Below, piece by piece: positions 11,801-22,951 of a DNA stretch of 64,000 bases; position 1 is the stretch's first letter; each line of letters starts with the position of its first letter. This DNA is from Dendrophyllia cribrosa (taxonomy: Eukaryota; Cnidaria; Anthozoa; Scleractinia; Dendrophylliidae). The notes under the pieces were generated by a model. The model had not been told where the DNA came from, ran no database searches, and worked only from the letters and a program-made list of their open reading frames with translations. Location of the stretch: positions 5,694,615-5,758,614 of the forward strand of contig JAJLRJ010000006.1 of NCBI GenBank assembly GCA_024195265.1, written 5' to 3'. Made by a program: the position numbers and the translations under genes.

Positions 11801-14800
11801 CACAACTAGCAAAAATATCCGCATTGACCTGACAAACATTCCATTCAGCAGTGCTTCCGAAATTTGCCGATTTTTATCCGAAAGCCATAATCGAGGAAGA
11901 TACGAAGATGTTTTGATTAAAGCACACTTACATATCTAGTTCAGACCACTACCTAGTTCATTTTACGACGCCAAGAAACTACCGTTGAATACAATCCGAG
12001 GCATACCGCAGAATATGCAACGGCATGGGATAATATATATAATTATAAACAGCCAGAATATTTTCGGTCGCTTACTTTTCCTCTTTTATCAGAGTGTCAA
12101 ATGTGTTAACTTGCAAAACTGAATTTATAGTTAGCGATGGCCTGGACGGAATTATTTCGGAATTGAACTTGCAAATGAATCCAGCTGAATTTCTTTGTGA
12201 ACGAACTTCTCTTGCAAACATAAATGAATGTGACAGCAGTCCTTGCGTCAACAACGGGACATGCGCTGACCAAGTCAATGGATTCCACTGCAGTTGCCCG
12301 CCAGGATTTACTGGAGATCGATGTGAAACAGGTTAGACTGGAAACTAATGAAAAGAGAAGTCGAAAACAATACGTGGGTTCGTGGAAGTATTCAATTTCT
12401 CTCCGGGTGTTCAACTCATTTAAAAAGGTTAAGTCACACATGAGCCATAGGTGGCCCACACGAGCCACAGGTGGCCCACACGAACCACAGGTGGCCCACA
12501 CGAGCCATAAATGGCCCACACGAGCCACAGGTGGCCCACAAGAGCCATAAATGGCCCACATGAGCCACAGGTGGCCCACACGAGCCATAGGTGGCCCACA
12601 CGAGCCACAGGTGACCCACACTAGCCACTGGAGGCCCACACGAGCCATAGGTGGCCCACATGAGCCATGTGACCCACACGAGCCATAGGTGGGTCACACG
12701 AGCCACAGGTGGCCCACACGAGCCATAGGTGGGTCACACGAGCCACTGGTGGCCCACACGAGCCATAGGTGGCCCACATGAGCCATAGGTGTGTCGCATG
12801 AGCCACAGGTGGTCCACACGAGCCATAGGTGACCCACACGAGCCATAGGTGTGTCACATGAGCCACAGGTGGCCCACACGAGCCATAGGTGACCCACACG
12901 AGCCATAGGTGGATCACACGAGCCACAGGTGGCTCACAAGAGCCATAGGTCACCTACACGAGCCTTATGTGGCACACATGAGCCGTAGGTAGCCCAGACA
13001 AGCCATAGGTGGCCCACACGATTTATAGGTAGCCCAGACAAGCCATAGGTGGCCCACACGATTTATAGGTAGCCCACACGAGCCATAAGTGGCCCACACG
13101 ATCCATAGGTAGCCCACACGAGCCATAAGTAGTCCACATGAGCCATAGGTATCCCACATGAGCCATAGGTGTCCCACATGAGCCATAGGTGGCCCACACC
13201 GTCGAGTTATAGGTGTCCCACATGAGCCATAGGTGGCCCACACCGTCGAGCTATAGGTGGCCCACACGAGCCATAGGTAGCCCACATGAGCCATAGGTGG
13301 CACATATTAGCCATAGATGGCCCATATTAGCCCTAGGTGGCCCACACGGCCGGAGGTTAACCAGATTTCTGTAGTATGAAGCAACAGGAGTATTACAACT
13401 CTCCAATGAACGGGATGCTAGTACATCGTGGGGTTATCGCAGCATTTTGCTTGCTAATTTTCAATTTTTAACCGCAATCACGTGACTAAAATAATACAAA
13501 AAAATTAAGCTATGAGATTATCGATTAGTTTAAATTAACGAGCTGATCAAAAAAGACAGGAAAACGTCAAAGAACTTCTTTTTAACATAAACACATTGAT
13601 CGATGATTGATGTAGAATCCTCGGTGATTCAAAATTAACGGTAATTTGGTCAATAGAAATTTTTTAGGCGCAATGATTCACAGGAAGGTTCTTATTATAA
13701 TTAGTTCTATGTATATTGCTTTTTAATGTGCATGCTATGCAGAAATTCATTTAAACCAAGCGATTATAGCGATTGACTGATTGAGTGTATTAAACCGCTG
13801 TCCGGTACCGATATTACGAACACCACGGCAAATCTTCAGCGGTTGCATCGTGGAAAACCTTTTACCAAGATGTGTGACCAGGGCTTAATATATAAATATT
13901 AATGTTAGATAGGTCTATTTTCCAGCAAACTGTTAACCTCTCCCTTGCAGAATTATTAGACAAGTGTGGTCATAAACCTATAATTTGAAATTCACTTATC
14001 TAGAGCCAAGAAGCTGTTCACAACTTCGTCACGATGGCATCAATTCAAGTGGCGTGTACACAATCAAACCAGATGGTGGCAAACCAATGCAAGTGTTGTG
14101 TGACATGACCACGGATGGTGGAGGTTGGACCGTTTTTCAGAGACGTTTAAACGGCTCGGTTGATTTCTTTCTTGATTGGACGTCCTACAAAAATGGGTTT
14201 GGAGATCTGAACGGCGAGTTCTGGCTTGGAAACGACAATCTTCATCGTTTGACGGCAGCTGATGACGTGAAACTAAGAGTTGACTTGGAGGACTTTGAAG
14301 GCAACATCACATACGCTGAATACATGACATTTAAGGTGGCTGATGAGGGAGATAAATACCGGCTTGTGATTGAAGGATACAATGGCACGGCTGGTGACTC
14401 GATGGCTGGCATTTTTAAGTCAGGAAAGTAAGAAAACTGAGTAGCATTGCCTTTTGAGACTCACTGACATATCATTTTCATTGTAGGCCTTCGTGTTTAA
14501 AACTCATGGTTACCTTTATTCCTCCTTTTTTACACATATATTTTATACAGATATATTTTACACTTTGAACATTACTATTATCATTACAGTGGAATGCAGT
14601 TTACCACCAAAGATCAAGATAATGATGTTAAATGGCGCAATAATTGCGCTGTCAATTACAAAGGCGCCTGGTGGTACAGGGGTTGTCACAGGGCAAACCT
14701 CAACGGACAGTACCTTGGAGGACCGCATGACTCGTATGCTGATGGGATCAACTGGTTTACCTTTAGAGGACATTATTATTCCTTGAAACGTACTGAGATG

Positions 14801-14821
14801 AAAATAAGACCTAAAATATGA
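5817..14821 (+). CDS. Gene Y copy 1: secreted PAN-EGF-EGF-fibrinogen C-terminal protein
   Basis: Six exons with consistent phases: 5817-5886 (signal peptide), 6041-6315 (PAN/Apple), 11139-11253 (EGF1), 12218-12331 (EGF2), 14004-14427 and 14590-14821 (fibrinogen C-terminal domain). Signal peptide [17 protein letters not shown] suggests export. The domain order is that of cnidarian ficolin-like lectins, with PAN and EGF modules for protein contacts and the fibrinogen domain as ligand-binding head. Exon boundaries are phase 0 after PAN, phase 1 around both EGFs and phase 2 inside the fibrinogen domain, so EGF2 can be skipped in frame. This copy has an AA where the EGF2 acceptor should be AG (12216-12217). 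It also has one extra codon in the last exon compared with copy 2. Function as recognition lectin is inference from the family. Confidence 0.75.
6041..6315 (+). CDS. Gene Y copy 1, PAN/Apple domain exon
   Basis: Follows acceptor ttcacaaag and ends at donor gtgag. The Cys pattern [16 protein letters not shown] followed by KLLCELL is typical of PAN/Apple domains, which mediate protein or carbohydrate contacts. It is nearly identical to 27720-27994; one visible change is Met to Val in the segment NFM(L/V)DEF. Confidence 0.75.
7065..7430. mobile_element. MITE with about 65-bp inverted ends (copy 1)
   Basis: Starts ggccgtttacacggcagaaa and ends with the reverse complement tttctgtcgtgtaaacggcc. 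The arms stay complementary inward for about 65 bp, including gtacggac blocks. No coding capacity is seen. The same element lies inverted at 28921-29284 in unit 2. Superfamily not assigned. Confidence 0.75.
7943..11093. mobile_element. 3.15-kb block present only in unit 1 (insertion or unit 2 deletion)
   Basis: Unit 2 runs directly from ...ggatagacgttt to ...taggtagtcaaactg (32610-32645), whereas unit 1 has 3.15 kb between the same flanks. It holds about 110-bp tandem units near 8555-8875 (gaagagcgatttttcaagtcg repeated three times with variants), paired gattatgcaatagtatgca motifs near 9205 and 9340, and poly-G runs at 10719-10732 and 10949-10969. No recognisable protein or target duplication was found, so whether it is an insertion or a loss in unit 2 is open. 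Confidence 0.45.
11139..11253 (+). CDS. Gene Y copy 1, EGF1 exon
   Basis: Acceptor tttgtag, donor gtaaga; 115 nt, phase 0 in and phase 1 out. Six cysteines in the EGF pattern: [12 protein letters not shown] then [13 protein letters not shown]. Copy 2 (32667-32781) differs by Ala to Val between the fourth and fifth Cys. Confidence 0.8.
11254..12217 (+). other. Intron between EGF1 and EGF2, copy 1
   Basis: Noncoding, closely similar to 32782-33768 of unit 2. Nothing else is seen except the defective acceptor at its 3' end. Confidence 0.6.
12218..12331 (+). CDS. Gene Y copy 1, EGF2 exon with mutated acceptor
   Basis: The 114-nt exon codes a calcium-binding-type EGF ([15 protein letters not shown]... 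[14 protein letters not shown]) and ends at donor gttaga. The bases before it read cttgcaa where copy 2 reads cttgcag, so the canonical AG is lost. Exon phase is 1-1, so skipping would keep the frame and give a one-EGF protein. Otherwise a cryptic AG would be needed. Exon body and flanking intron are nearly identical to copy 2, so the change is recent. Confidence 0.7.
12430..13365. repeat. 20-bp minisatellite in gene Y intron, unit 1
   Basis: About 45 units of acgagccayaggtggcccac, beginning about 100 bp after the EGF2 donor. All six frames stay open over long stretches because three units make 60 bp; the resulting Gly/Trp/Ala/Arg-rich frames are artefacts. Variant units (gtcgagttataggtg) occur toward the 3' end. 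Shared with unit 2, so it predates the duplication. Confidence 0.9.
13366..14003 (+). other. Intron before the fibrinogen domain, copy 1
   Basis: Noncoding. The segment aattattagacaag at 13950 follows a good cag but its frame hits stops before the fibrinogen domain, so the acceptor is placed at 14001-14003 (cttatctag), which gives the required phase 1. Confidence 0.55.
14004..14427 (+). CDS. Gene Y copy 1, fibrinogen C-terminal domain, first exon
   Basis: Codes from [17 protein letters not shown] through [35 protein letters not shown] and [13 protein letters not shown], all standard fibrinogen-domain blocks. Donor gtaaga at 14428. Starts phase 1 and ends phase 2. Only a few differences from 35858-36281 (for example Phe to Cys in TFKVAD and Lys to Gly near the 3' end). 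Confidence 0.85.
14590..14821 (+). CDS. Gene Y copy 1, fibrinogen domain last exon (P-subdomain)
   Basis: After acceptor ttacag. Codes [44 protein letters not shown] and [11 protein letters not shown], ending TGA. This copy keeps the family-typical SYADGINW motif around the ligand pocket. It has one codon more than copy 2 and many amino-acid changes from it. Confidence 0.85.
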
Positions 14822-15520
14822 ACGAGCATCGTCCTAGCGTTCTTCTGCTTGGCATAGAAATAACCTTTACTCATAACTTAGTTCATTTCACCTAGTTAAA
14901 TGACCTAGCTAGCTCGCCATCAGTCTCTTGTAGCCCTTGTAGCTCAGTTAGCATCCGACGTGCAGACGGATTGGTGTTATACCACAGGCAGCCCAAGCAG
15001 GCGGATTGGTGTTGGTATATCAACGAAACATGTTGCTATTTTACACGGAAATTTCGGACAATATTCATAAATGCCATAAAAATGTCAAAATTGTGCAAAA
15101 GTAGATCAAACAATTCACAATGCAAGGCTAGTATAACGGAAATTAATTAAATTATTAATGGCCAATATTTCGACGATTAGAACTCGTCTTCAACAGGGTG
15201 ATTGTAGAAATAAAAAAGTATGCAACAGCTCTGGAAATTTTAAAATAGAAGATTACAAGTATATAATTGGCTAGTACTGATTAAATAACATAGCGTATGA
15301 CAAATCCTATAATTGGTGACACCAAACTGAGAACTTATAACTAAAAACTAAAAAACTAATAACTAATTTCTGAAATATTTACAGATTTATACTAACTTTA
15401 AAATTCATTCGTAATAATAAATAACTAAATATCTGTAAGTTAATCTGATTACTTCTCCAAGATACAATGCTATATATAGCAGATATAGAGCATATAATGA
15501 TAACTATAGTTGCAGTGAAT

Positions 15521-16765
15521 ATATCGCCTAATTTTAGCTGACTCGGCCTACGGCCTCGTCGGCTAAGTATTAGGCGATATCACGCGCGCTTTCGCGCTAT
15601 AATAGTTTTATAATTCAACACATTGATAACAAAGCACAGTTTGAAGAAAAAATATCGCCGACAAGCCTTTTATTTTAAAAAAAGCAAGTTACATATGTTT
15701 TACGGCGCGAAATTTGCAACATCACACAATTCACTTTATATAGTGAATGAAAGTGGCGCCTTTGTCAATATTGTGCAAACTTGATTCAACACATTGACAA
15801 CAAATCACAGTTTCGAGAAAAAATTCATTGATATACAACCTTTTACCTCGCGTCATTTCCTACACAACAAGCAGCGAATGCCAAAACGTTTGCGGAGCTA
15901 AAACTGATTTGAGAGTTTCTACGAAGAGCTTTCGTCTACGTAAAGAACGAGACAGAGTAATGATTACACAAATAAAAACACAGTAAAATGGCATAAATTT
16001 TCTTAGTTACAAGTGTTTCGTGTCTTAAAAAGTTCAATTCAGAATCAAAACAAAGTTGAACAAACACACGGCTACCTAAACATAGCGGCGAAAAGTATGA
16101 AAGAACTGCAGCATGGACAGTATGTCTTACAAAAATTCACAGCTAAAATAAGGATACAAGAAACGGTTAAAACATCGTTACCTGTAGTTGATGTGGCTTT
16201 TAGTCCTTTCCATCAGCGCACTAAATTTTCAAACATCGAAGGACGAGCTGAGTCGATCGCTGTTGTTTACAAACTTGCTCGTTTTAGTTCCTACAGCCGT
16301 AGTGGCGTCAATTCGCTTAAAACAAAGATCAGAAACTTTTCTGAGGAAGTATCAAGTCTAATCATATTCCAGAAGTGATTACTAAAGGCATTTTCCGAAA
16401 ATTGTGCTGCTTTATTCACTTCTTGTAGAGCGGTTGACTTTGAACCAGCTTTCATTCAGCTTCGCCAAGAAACACTGCACTGCGACCGCGACAACGCGAA
16501 AATTTCCCACCATTTTTGTCCAATCATGTGATCAATAACTTTTCTCTTTTCTTTTCTTCTCCCTTTATCGTTCTTTTCCCATTTTTATCTAATAGTTCAC
16601 GCATTTTTCTCCCAAAAACACTAAAGTGCAGGCAGCGGTCATTTTCATTTTCCTTCAAAATGCGAAATTTACCGCCATCGTTGGATATACGTCATGTAGA
16701 CATAGCGTATATCAACAACTTTTTGACCATATTTGGGCAGTGTATCAATGTGTGGAATTATAATA
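15521..16765. mobile_element. 1.2-kb insertion specific to unit 1, with a 60-nt hairpin at one end
   Basis: It interrupts the 92-bp repeat array: the array reads to ...cagtgaata before it and resumes atattcattgtcc after it, while unit 2 is uninterrupted. At the left end tatcgcctaat and attaggcgata flank a near-perfect inverted repeat with inner arms ttagctgac/gtcggctaa (15519-15580). One open frame (16013-16378) shows no known domain. Boundaries are consistent with a TA duplication but are not certain. Confidence 0.5.
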
Positions 16766-16794
16766 TTCATTGTCCATCGCGTATGTTTAGCTCA

Positions 16795-17095
16795 TTAGGT
16801 GTATTAGGTATATGTAGCAGATATAGAGCATATAATGATAACTATAGTTGCAGTGAATAATATTCATTGTCCATCGCGTATGTTTAGCTCATTAGGTGTA
16901 TTAGGTATTTATAGCAGATATAGAGCATGTAATAATAACTATAGTTGCAGTGAATATCATTTACTGCCCATCGCGTATGTTTAGCTCATTAGGTGTATTA
17001 GATATATATAGCAGATATAGAGCATATAATGATAACTATACTTGCAGTGAATATTATTCACTGTCAATCGCGTATGTTTAGCCCATTAGGTGAAG
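16795..17095. repeat. 92-bp tandem repeat, unit 1 array
   Basis: Units carry agcagatatagagcatataa and gtccatcgcgtatgtttagc. About 3.5 units here plus a fragment at 15470-15520. The unit 2 array (38400-38975) has about six units. Confidence 0.85.
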
Positions 17096-17540
17096 CGTAA
17101 AAGTTTTTTTAAAATTTGCAACGTGTGCAAATATGATATATATGTGCACATGATGTACGTTTGTAGCTTTGAATAATTAACAATCATTTTATTATGTACG
17201 TTTATGTATTAGTGATAGTGGCTTTTCATGGCGGTAGGAATTATTTTAGTAAAATGTTAGTTGACGTTTTTGATGTATCTAACATCATTACCAAGACAAA
17301 AACATAGGCTCCATTTGGGCGGCATGTGTCTACTGCACGCCCGTAAGTTTTTGGATGTACAGTTAATTCAACTTTCCTTCTTTTGAAATTTTGGGGTCAA
17401 CCCGTTGAAGGCCAAGAACGTATACTAGGTCACCTGAGCGCTGGCAAAGATATTCTTTACCCACGCGGATGTCACGCGCGGCCTTTATTGTCGTCTTGTC
17501 TGATATTCATCGGCCAATTTTTTTCAATTTCATGTCTTAA

Positions 17541-18134
17541 CCCTCGGACGTACACGCAAACTTATATCCCCACCGTGGAACAAGGGGGAGGGGGGGTTGT
17601 TCCCCTCCCCCCCCCCCCTTGTTCCCCTTCCCCCATTTGGGAACAAGTTGCGAAGTTGCAATATTTCGGAAATAGTTTACATCTAATAGATGCCCGCGAT
17701 GTGCTCTACAAGATAAGGTAAATATTATGGGTTGTGGCGCTGCTGGGGTCCGAGATGGCCGCCATCTTGGACTTAACAAAAAATTCAAATTTATCGAAAA
17801 AATGCGGAAATTGCAAATATTGTTTGCTAGAGTTGCAAAATATCATACAATTTATCATTTTGATGATTTTGGTAGCATTTTATATGTTTTTTCGCTGAAA
17901 AAAAAGGTGAAAACACGCAATTTTATTCAAAAATGGGTTGACCTCATGTTACTTATGACGTCATATCTCGTTACCATAGCAACCGGTTATCGCCAAACTT
18001 AACCAAAATGTGTCTCAAGGATAAACGAACAGCTACTGAAAACTGCATGTGCTAATCTTAAATGGAAAATATCGGGAGAAAAACCTTAAGGGGAGGGTGG
18101 CACCCACCCCCCTCCCCCCTTGTACGTCCGAGGG
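17541..18134. mobile_element. piggyBac-like MITE (unit 1)
   Basis: Flanked by TTAA at 17537-17540 and 18135-18138. Ends are ccctcggacgtaca and its complement tgtacgtccgaggg, matching the TTAA target and CCYT termini known for piggyBac. No transposase. Also present at the same place in unit 2, so inserted before the duplication. Confidence 0.75.
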
Positions 18135-19182
18135 TTAAAAGACCAAACTATTTAGTTGTTCAGAGGTTTTGATGTTCGAAGTGTCGCCCTTTTTTCAGAA
18201 TTTCATCTGTAGAAGGTCTGCGTTATTCACATCTTGTGCCATTGACCTTTAAAGAATTTATTATGCAATTTTTTTTTTTGTCGGGTTGCCTGGTAATACA
18301 TGATTACATCATTGTTACCGCTGTCATTCTGGTGTTGGCGGTTCTATTGTTAACAACTTCTTGTTAAGTTAACATACTTCTGGTTAACAAACTTCCTGTG
18401 ACACGTCGATAGCATAGTGGGCACTGACAATGAATAATGAAATTGGAACTAATGATAAGAAAGCAAACTTAGTTTCAATTGTTTTGTCTTCACAATGATG
18501 TTAGATATATCAAACATCGACTCACGTTAAATTTTGGTATTTCTTGTTAAAGATCATTCGAGAATAGGAACAGTACTGTGTTTACGTTACAGTCCTTTTG
18601 GACATATTTCATTTTCTAGGATTGCAGCCAGTAATTTTGGTTAAATATAAAACTAGTTTAAACGTGTAAAGAGACAAACATCTTTGAGGGACACCCAACG
18701 AGGAATTTTTACCAAAACGCTTTAGTTGGGGAAATTGTTTTTATGGTGATAACCTCTTGATTTCCCCTTTTAGGACGTGGTTTTTTAGTATTTTTTTGTT
18801 GACCTTCTAAATAAACTATTACGTCATGTTATGTGGTGTTGTCTGTTTCTCCGCATCATTTTAGGACTTTTAGTGCTTTAAGGAAACGTATGTGCAAGTT
18901 AATTCGATCTGATCTTTTCGGTTCTCTTTGCTGTACATTTAAATTTCCCGATGTTACGACCGTTTGAGGCGACAGTTTACCAAATAAAACTCTAATTTTT
19001 AGTCTTCCGAACAGATTTTCCACCGAAACCATTCGTTGGGTTTTCCTGATCTTCAGAATACGCTCGTCACATGCAGCTGTAGGAAGTGGGCGTAGTTGAG
19101 TGAAAGGTTGAAATAATTTGAAATTATTTTTTTGTAGTTTTTAAGAGCAAGAAATAAATTGAGGGCTGTTATGATTTTAACT

Positions 19183-19336
19183 GTTGCTTTGTACACTCCA
19201 CTCAGTTGCTTTGTACACTCCACTCAGTTTCTTTGTACACTCCACTCAGTTGCTTTGTACACTCCACTCAGTTGCTTTGTACACTCCACTCAGTTGCTTT
19301 GTACACTCCACTCAGTTGCTTTGTACACTCCACTTA
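19183..19336. repeat. 22-bp minisatellite, 7 units
   Basis: Unit ttgctttgtacactccactcag, seven copies. Unit 2 has a single copy near 42008-42028, so it expanded in unit 1. Confidence 0.9.
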
Positions 19337-19744
19337 GGCCCGGTTCAGACGCCGAACTTTTCATGAGCCGAACTTAATTCTAATTTGGGCCGACCCAAAT
19401 TAACAAAAGTACGCCTGTTGATTCAGACGCTGAACCTAATTAGCCGAACTTAATTCAGTTTGAAGAGAAACAAATCGAAAGGTCAGCGATTTTCAGGCAA
19501 AGATGTCAGAACACGCACCAGTCGTTATAATAATTTATGCATTAGGTTCGGCTCATGAAAAGTTCGGCGTCTGAATCAAAGCCGTTCCAAAGCCGAAATT
19601 CCCGGCTAAGCCAGGCGGAAAGAACGGCTGAGCCGTTCCAAATTCAAATAGCCGTTCTTAATTGATTCAGACGCCGAACTTTTCATGTACTTAATTCACG
19701 GTATTAGGTTCGGCTCATGAAAAGTTCGGCGTCTGAATGGGGTC
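19337..19744. mobile_element. Harbinger-like MITE specific to unit 1
   Basis: Ends share ttcagacgccgaac, with an outer ggccc at one end and ggggtc at the other. It is flanked by TTA at 19334-19336 and 19745-19747, as expected for PIF/Harbinger three-base targets. Internal repeats of aagttcggcgtctga and ggttcggctcatgaa are present. Unit 2 lacks it at 42028. Confidence 0.65.
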
Positions 19745-20582
19745 TTAGTCAACTATTATTTGGCGCTCCAGCCAAACAGTGCATGCATGTAACAAGATTC
19801 GATACATTTGTGTAATTGATGTTTGCCTCTTAAAAAGAATAGATTGGTAAACAAATAAAACTATGAATGTCAAAGACCTTTTTTGTAGATATCTGATTAA
19901 TCTTAATATTTCTTAGTGTTCCCGATTAGTGGACCTAAAAAAGGCACCAACAATTTCCCAAGGTCAATTCATCTCGGCTTTCATTTTCCCCAGGTGAAAT
20001 ACCTGGAATGGTCATATTACTGAAATTGGCAGTTGTCATTCGTGCAATTGAATTTTTGGATTTCATCAGAAATTTGCAACTAATGTGGAAGAACTCCGGT
20101 GAAGTTATCCAAGGCTCGGTTAGGACCAGTTAAAGGAAAAAAGGGTTGCACTGATGGTTGGTTTGTGTCGCTCCGATAAAGAGGTAAATAAGTACCGTAT
20201 TTGCGTATGTGTCAGGCCCGTAGGAGTAGGGGGGGACGGGTAGGCCCGAGCCCCCCCCCCCCCCCACTTTTTGGGTGAAAATTAAAATAAAGAAGACTGC
20301 CACTTAACCGTCGAAAATATTGATGAGGTCTCGGCCGACAACAGTCGATCGTGCCCTCTCACTTTCAAATTCGTTCCTACTGGCCTGTTTGTTATTCCCT
20401 TTGTGTTCTCTGACAAGTGCAAACCGTAGTGTAGTTATCCTGGATCGACATCAGTACAATTTACCAAGGGCAGCGATGAAAAATATTTCGGTTTAAAAGG
20501 ATAACAAATCCACAAAAGATACTACACAACATAAATATTTTCCACGTAAATGTGTGAAACAATGCTAGTCACTACCTTAACA

Positions 20583-20587
20583 AACAT
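20583..20587. other. Paralogous empty site of the Polinton-like element
   Basis: Unit 1 reads caaacatcttcacctgac here. In unit 2 the left flank ends cagacat (42857) and the right flank begins gacatcttcaccta (59729). The uninterrupted sequence gives the pre-insertion state with one copy of the 5-bp target. Confidence 0.85.
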
Positions 20588-22951
20588 CTTCACCTGACAA
20601 AAAGGCACCCACGTCCACCCCTGGCATTTTTGCGTTCAATCATGTTATTCCAAAGAAGAATGATGAAGTACAATAAGTGATGTACACCCAGCAATTTCAA
20701 TACCCGCGATGTTGTATTGTCCAAGCGTTTTGAATTGGCACAAGTTGTTCTACAAACAAGTGTCAATCAATTTTTGCAACCTGTTTTTTTTTTTTCTCAA
20801 AAGGTAGTGTATTTTCAAATGAGAGTTTCTATAGGACGAGTTACTGCATTTACCTACTATAACCTGCTGCTTTGTTGACGTGATCGAGTTCTCCAAGTCA
20901 CAAACTTGAGATTCTTTCGACGCTGACGCCCAAGTAAAAGGGACAAAACCTCTTCTTTTCCTCGCATTCATGCCTGTGTTAATTTCACTAAACACAAATT
21001 CTGGTGCTTGTCATCTGTGTAAGAACATGCTGTAAGAAATAGGCGTAAGATTTGCCCACAAAAGTACGCACTCAGTATGGAAATACAATGTTATTAACAC
21101 GCTCCACACTATCCTCCCCTGTGTTCAGCGTGTCACACACTTCGGTTGTTATGGGAACGGTTCAATGTTATAGGAACGCGAAGGACTTCTGTCCGATTGA
21201 TATCGCAGACTTTTGAAAGAAACTTGTCACAAAGGTAAAACCGTGTGTACTTTTTAGTTACAATTTAAACAAATCCTTTCGGTGTAATGACAGTATTATA
21301 ATGACCTCTGTCCTGTCTGAGGTGTCATTTTTCGCGATACTAAATTAAACATCTTTCACATCCCAAGGGCAATCAAAGTCTATTTTCTCGTCACAATATC
21401 AATACTGATTGAGCAATAAATTATCTGACTGAGTTACTTAAACTGTAAAGCAAACAGCAAGGCGAATTAATATTTTGAGCAAAGAATTAAGCAAAGCAGA
21501 GGTTAACATGACCTAACATGAGTGACGTTCCTAAATTATTTACATTTTTAGAAAGAACTTTGTGCCACGTGTCTCAGACTGTGTATTAATGCTCATCTTC
21601 TTTGCGTCTGCGAAAGAATGCGGATACTGAGTTCTTTATCCAAAGTTCGTATTTCTCTCATTTAAAAGAAATAATCGGCACGTTCAAATTCAAGCTTTGT
21701 AGGAGAAGAAACGAAATAATTCTTTAATGAACTTGCATTGCTGGTAGGTACCATTTGTGTTTATAATTTAAGAAGATTTGGAAGGCGACTTTGCGTGTAA
21801 TTTCAAATCGTTATTCAGGTTAACTACCGACGTCGTTCATTTTCCTTTCGTAAACGGTCGATGCCATTTTTAACGGTCGATGACATCATTGGCAACCAAG
21901 CCCTTTGTTATGTTACATGCCTATGATATGTCGAAATTAGGCTACAATCACAAGATGAAATTAGGCTTAGTCAAACAGACAAGTTGACTGATATAACTTG
22001 AGACCAAAGTTAGATTTACTTTTATGTCCGGGAAAGTGATACGGTTACCTATTGCACATGTATAAACAAAGAAAAAAACACTGAAAGCACGTTATATAAG
22101 TTAATTATACGCGCTTTTCTGTTACCGCTTCACCACATTTCAAAATCGTTATCAAATCAAATCGCTTCGTTTCACTCGCTAGTTTTTGACACGGACAATT
22201 TGAAACTGTAATTGAAATCGCTACAAAAAACACTTGTACGAACGGCTCATAATACAAATGTCTTGCTTTACATTACGAGTTATAATTACTTCACCAACTT
22301 AAAAAAATCGACAGAGATTTGAGACCCAGAAACAGATCAACGGAACGTGCGAAAATTGAAACGATCTATAAAATAAGTTCCAACGATATTTTTCTAGCAG
22401 GAAAGGGGCCCGTTTAATTATCTGCCTCGTGCATATTTTTGTCCCGATGTTTTCCAGTCGTTTTAATTTCACTCTATTCGCTTGCGACAATATCCGAGTA
22501 TTTCATCCCGTATGTCATTTTGCCGCCACAAATCTGAACGCTCGCTAATTTATCACCGTCTCTATTTCATTTTCGTGCGCTCTCTTGCCGTTCTCTAGTG
22601 GCTGTCTTATGTAAAGGCACAAACACACACATAAAGAGAATTGGAATTGAGTTTTTCGTATTTCGCTCTTTTAATTATCACTTTTATCCACGATATACAA
22701 GAATGGAAGTTATCTCAAAATTCACTGAGGAGGCCGAGAGGTACTGAGACGAGTTACGACAAAAGATAAACTTGGAGTTAGTTGATTGGACGGGACTGTA
22801 AGCAGGAAAATATTCCTGCACTGTTAACACAGCCTTTGTGGTTACCTTGAGCATAAGTAAGTGCAAGACTATGGGTATTAGTCATAAGAGTTGATGATCC
22901 ATAGAACCTTTGTTTGTTGAGTGACTGACAACTTAACCGCAAATTCACAAA

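Larger units (their letters stand above)
14822..22951. other. Intergenic region of unit 1 (gene Y to next gene X)
   Basis: No supportable gene. Contents: insertion with hairpin (15521-16765), 92-bp tandem repeats (16795-17095), piggyBac-like MITE (17541-18134), 22-bp minisatellite (19183-19336), Harbinger-like MITE (19337-19744), a C-rich tract near 20240 inside a short unit-1-only insertion, and the empty site of the Polinton-like element (20583-20587). Confidence 0.5.

Noticed and set aside
12434..12953. Long frames rich in Gly/Trp/Ala/Arg across the 20-bp repeat
   Set aside because: They arise from a 20-bp minisatellite open in several frames; no coding signal outside it.
12430..13365. 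CRISPR-like array
   Set aside because: Repeats are contiguous without unique spacers and lie in a eukaryotic intron.
13950..13990. Exon start at gcag/aattattagacaag
   Set aside because: Its frame stops before the fibrinogen domain and does not match the required phase; the acceptor at 14001-14003 does.
14936..15000. tRNA-like start (tagctcagttag)
   Set aside because: A-box-like only; no B-box or cloverleaf.
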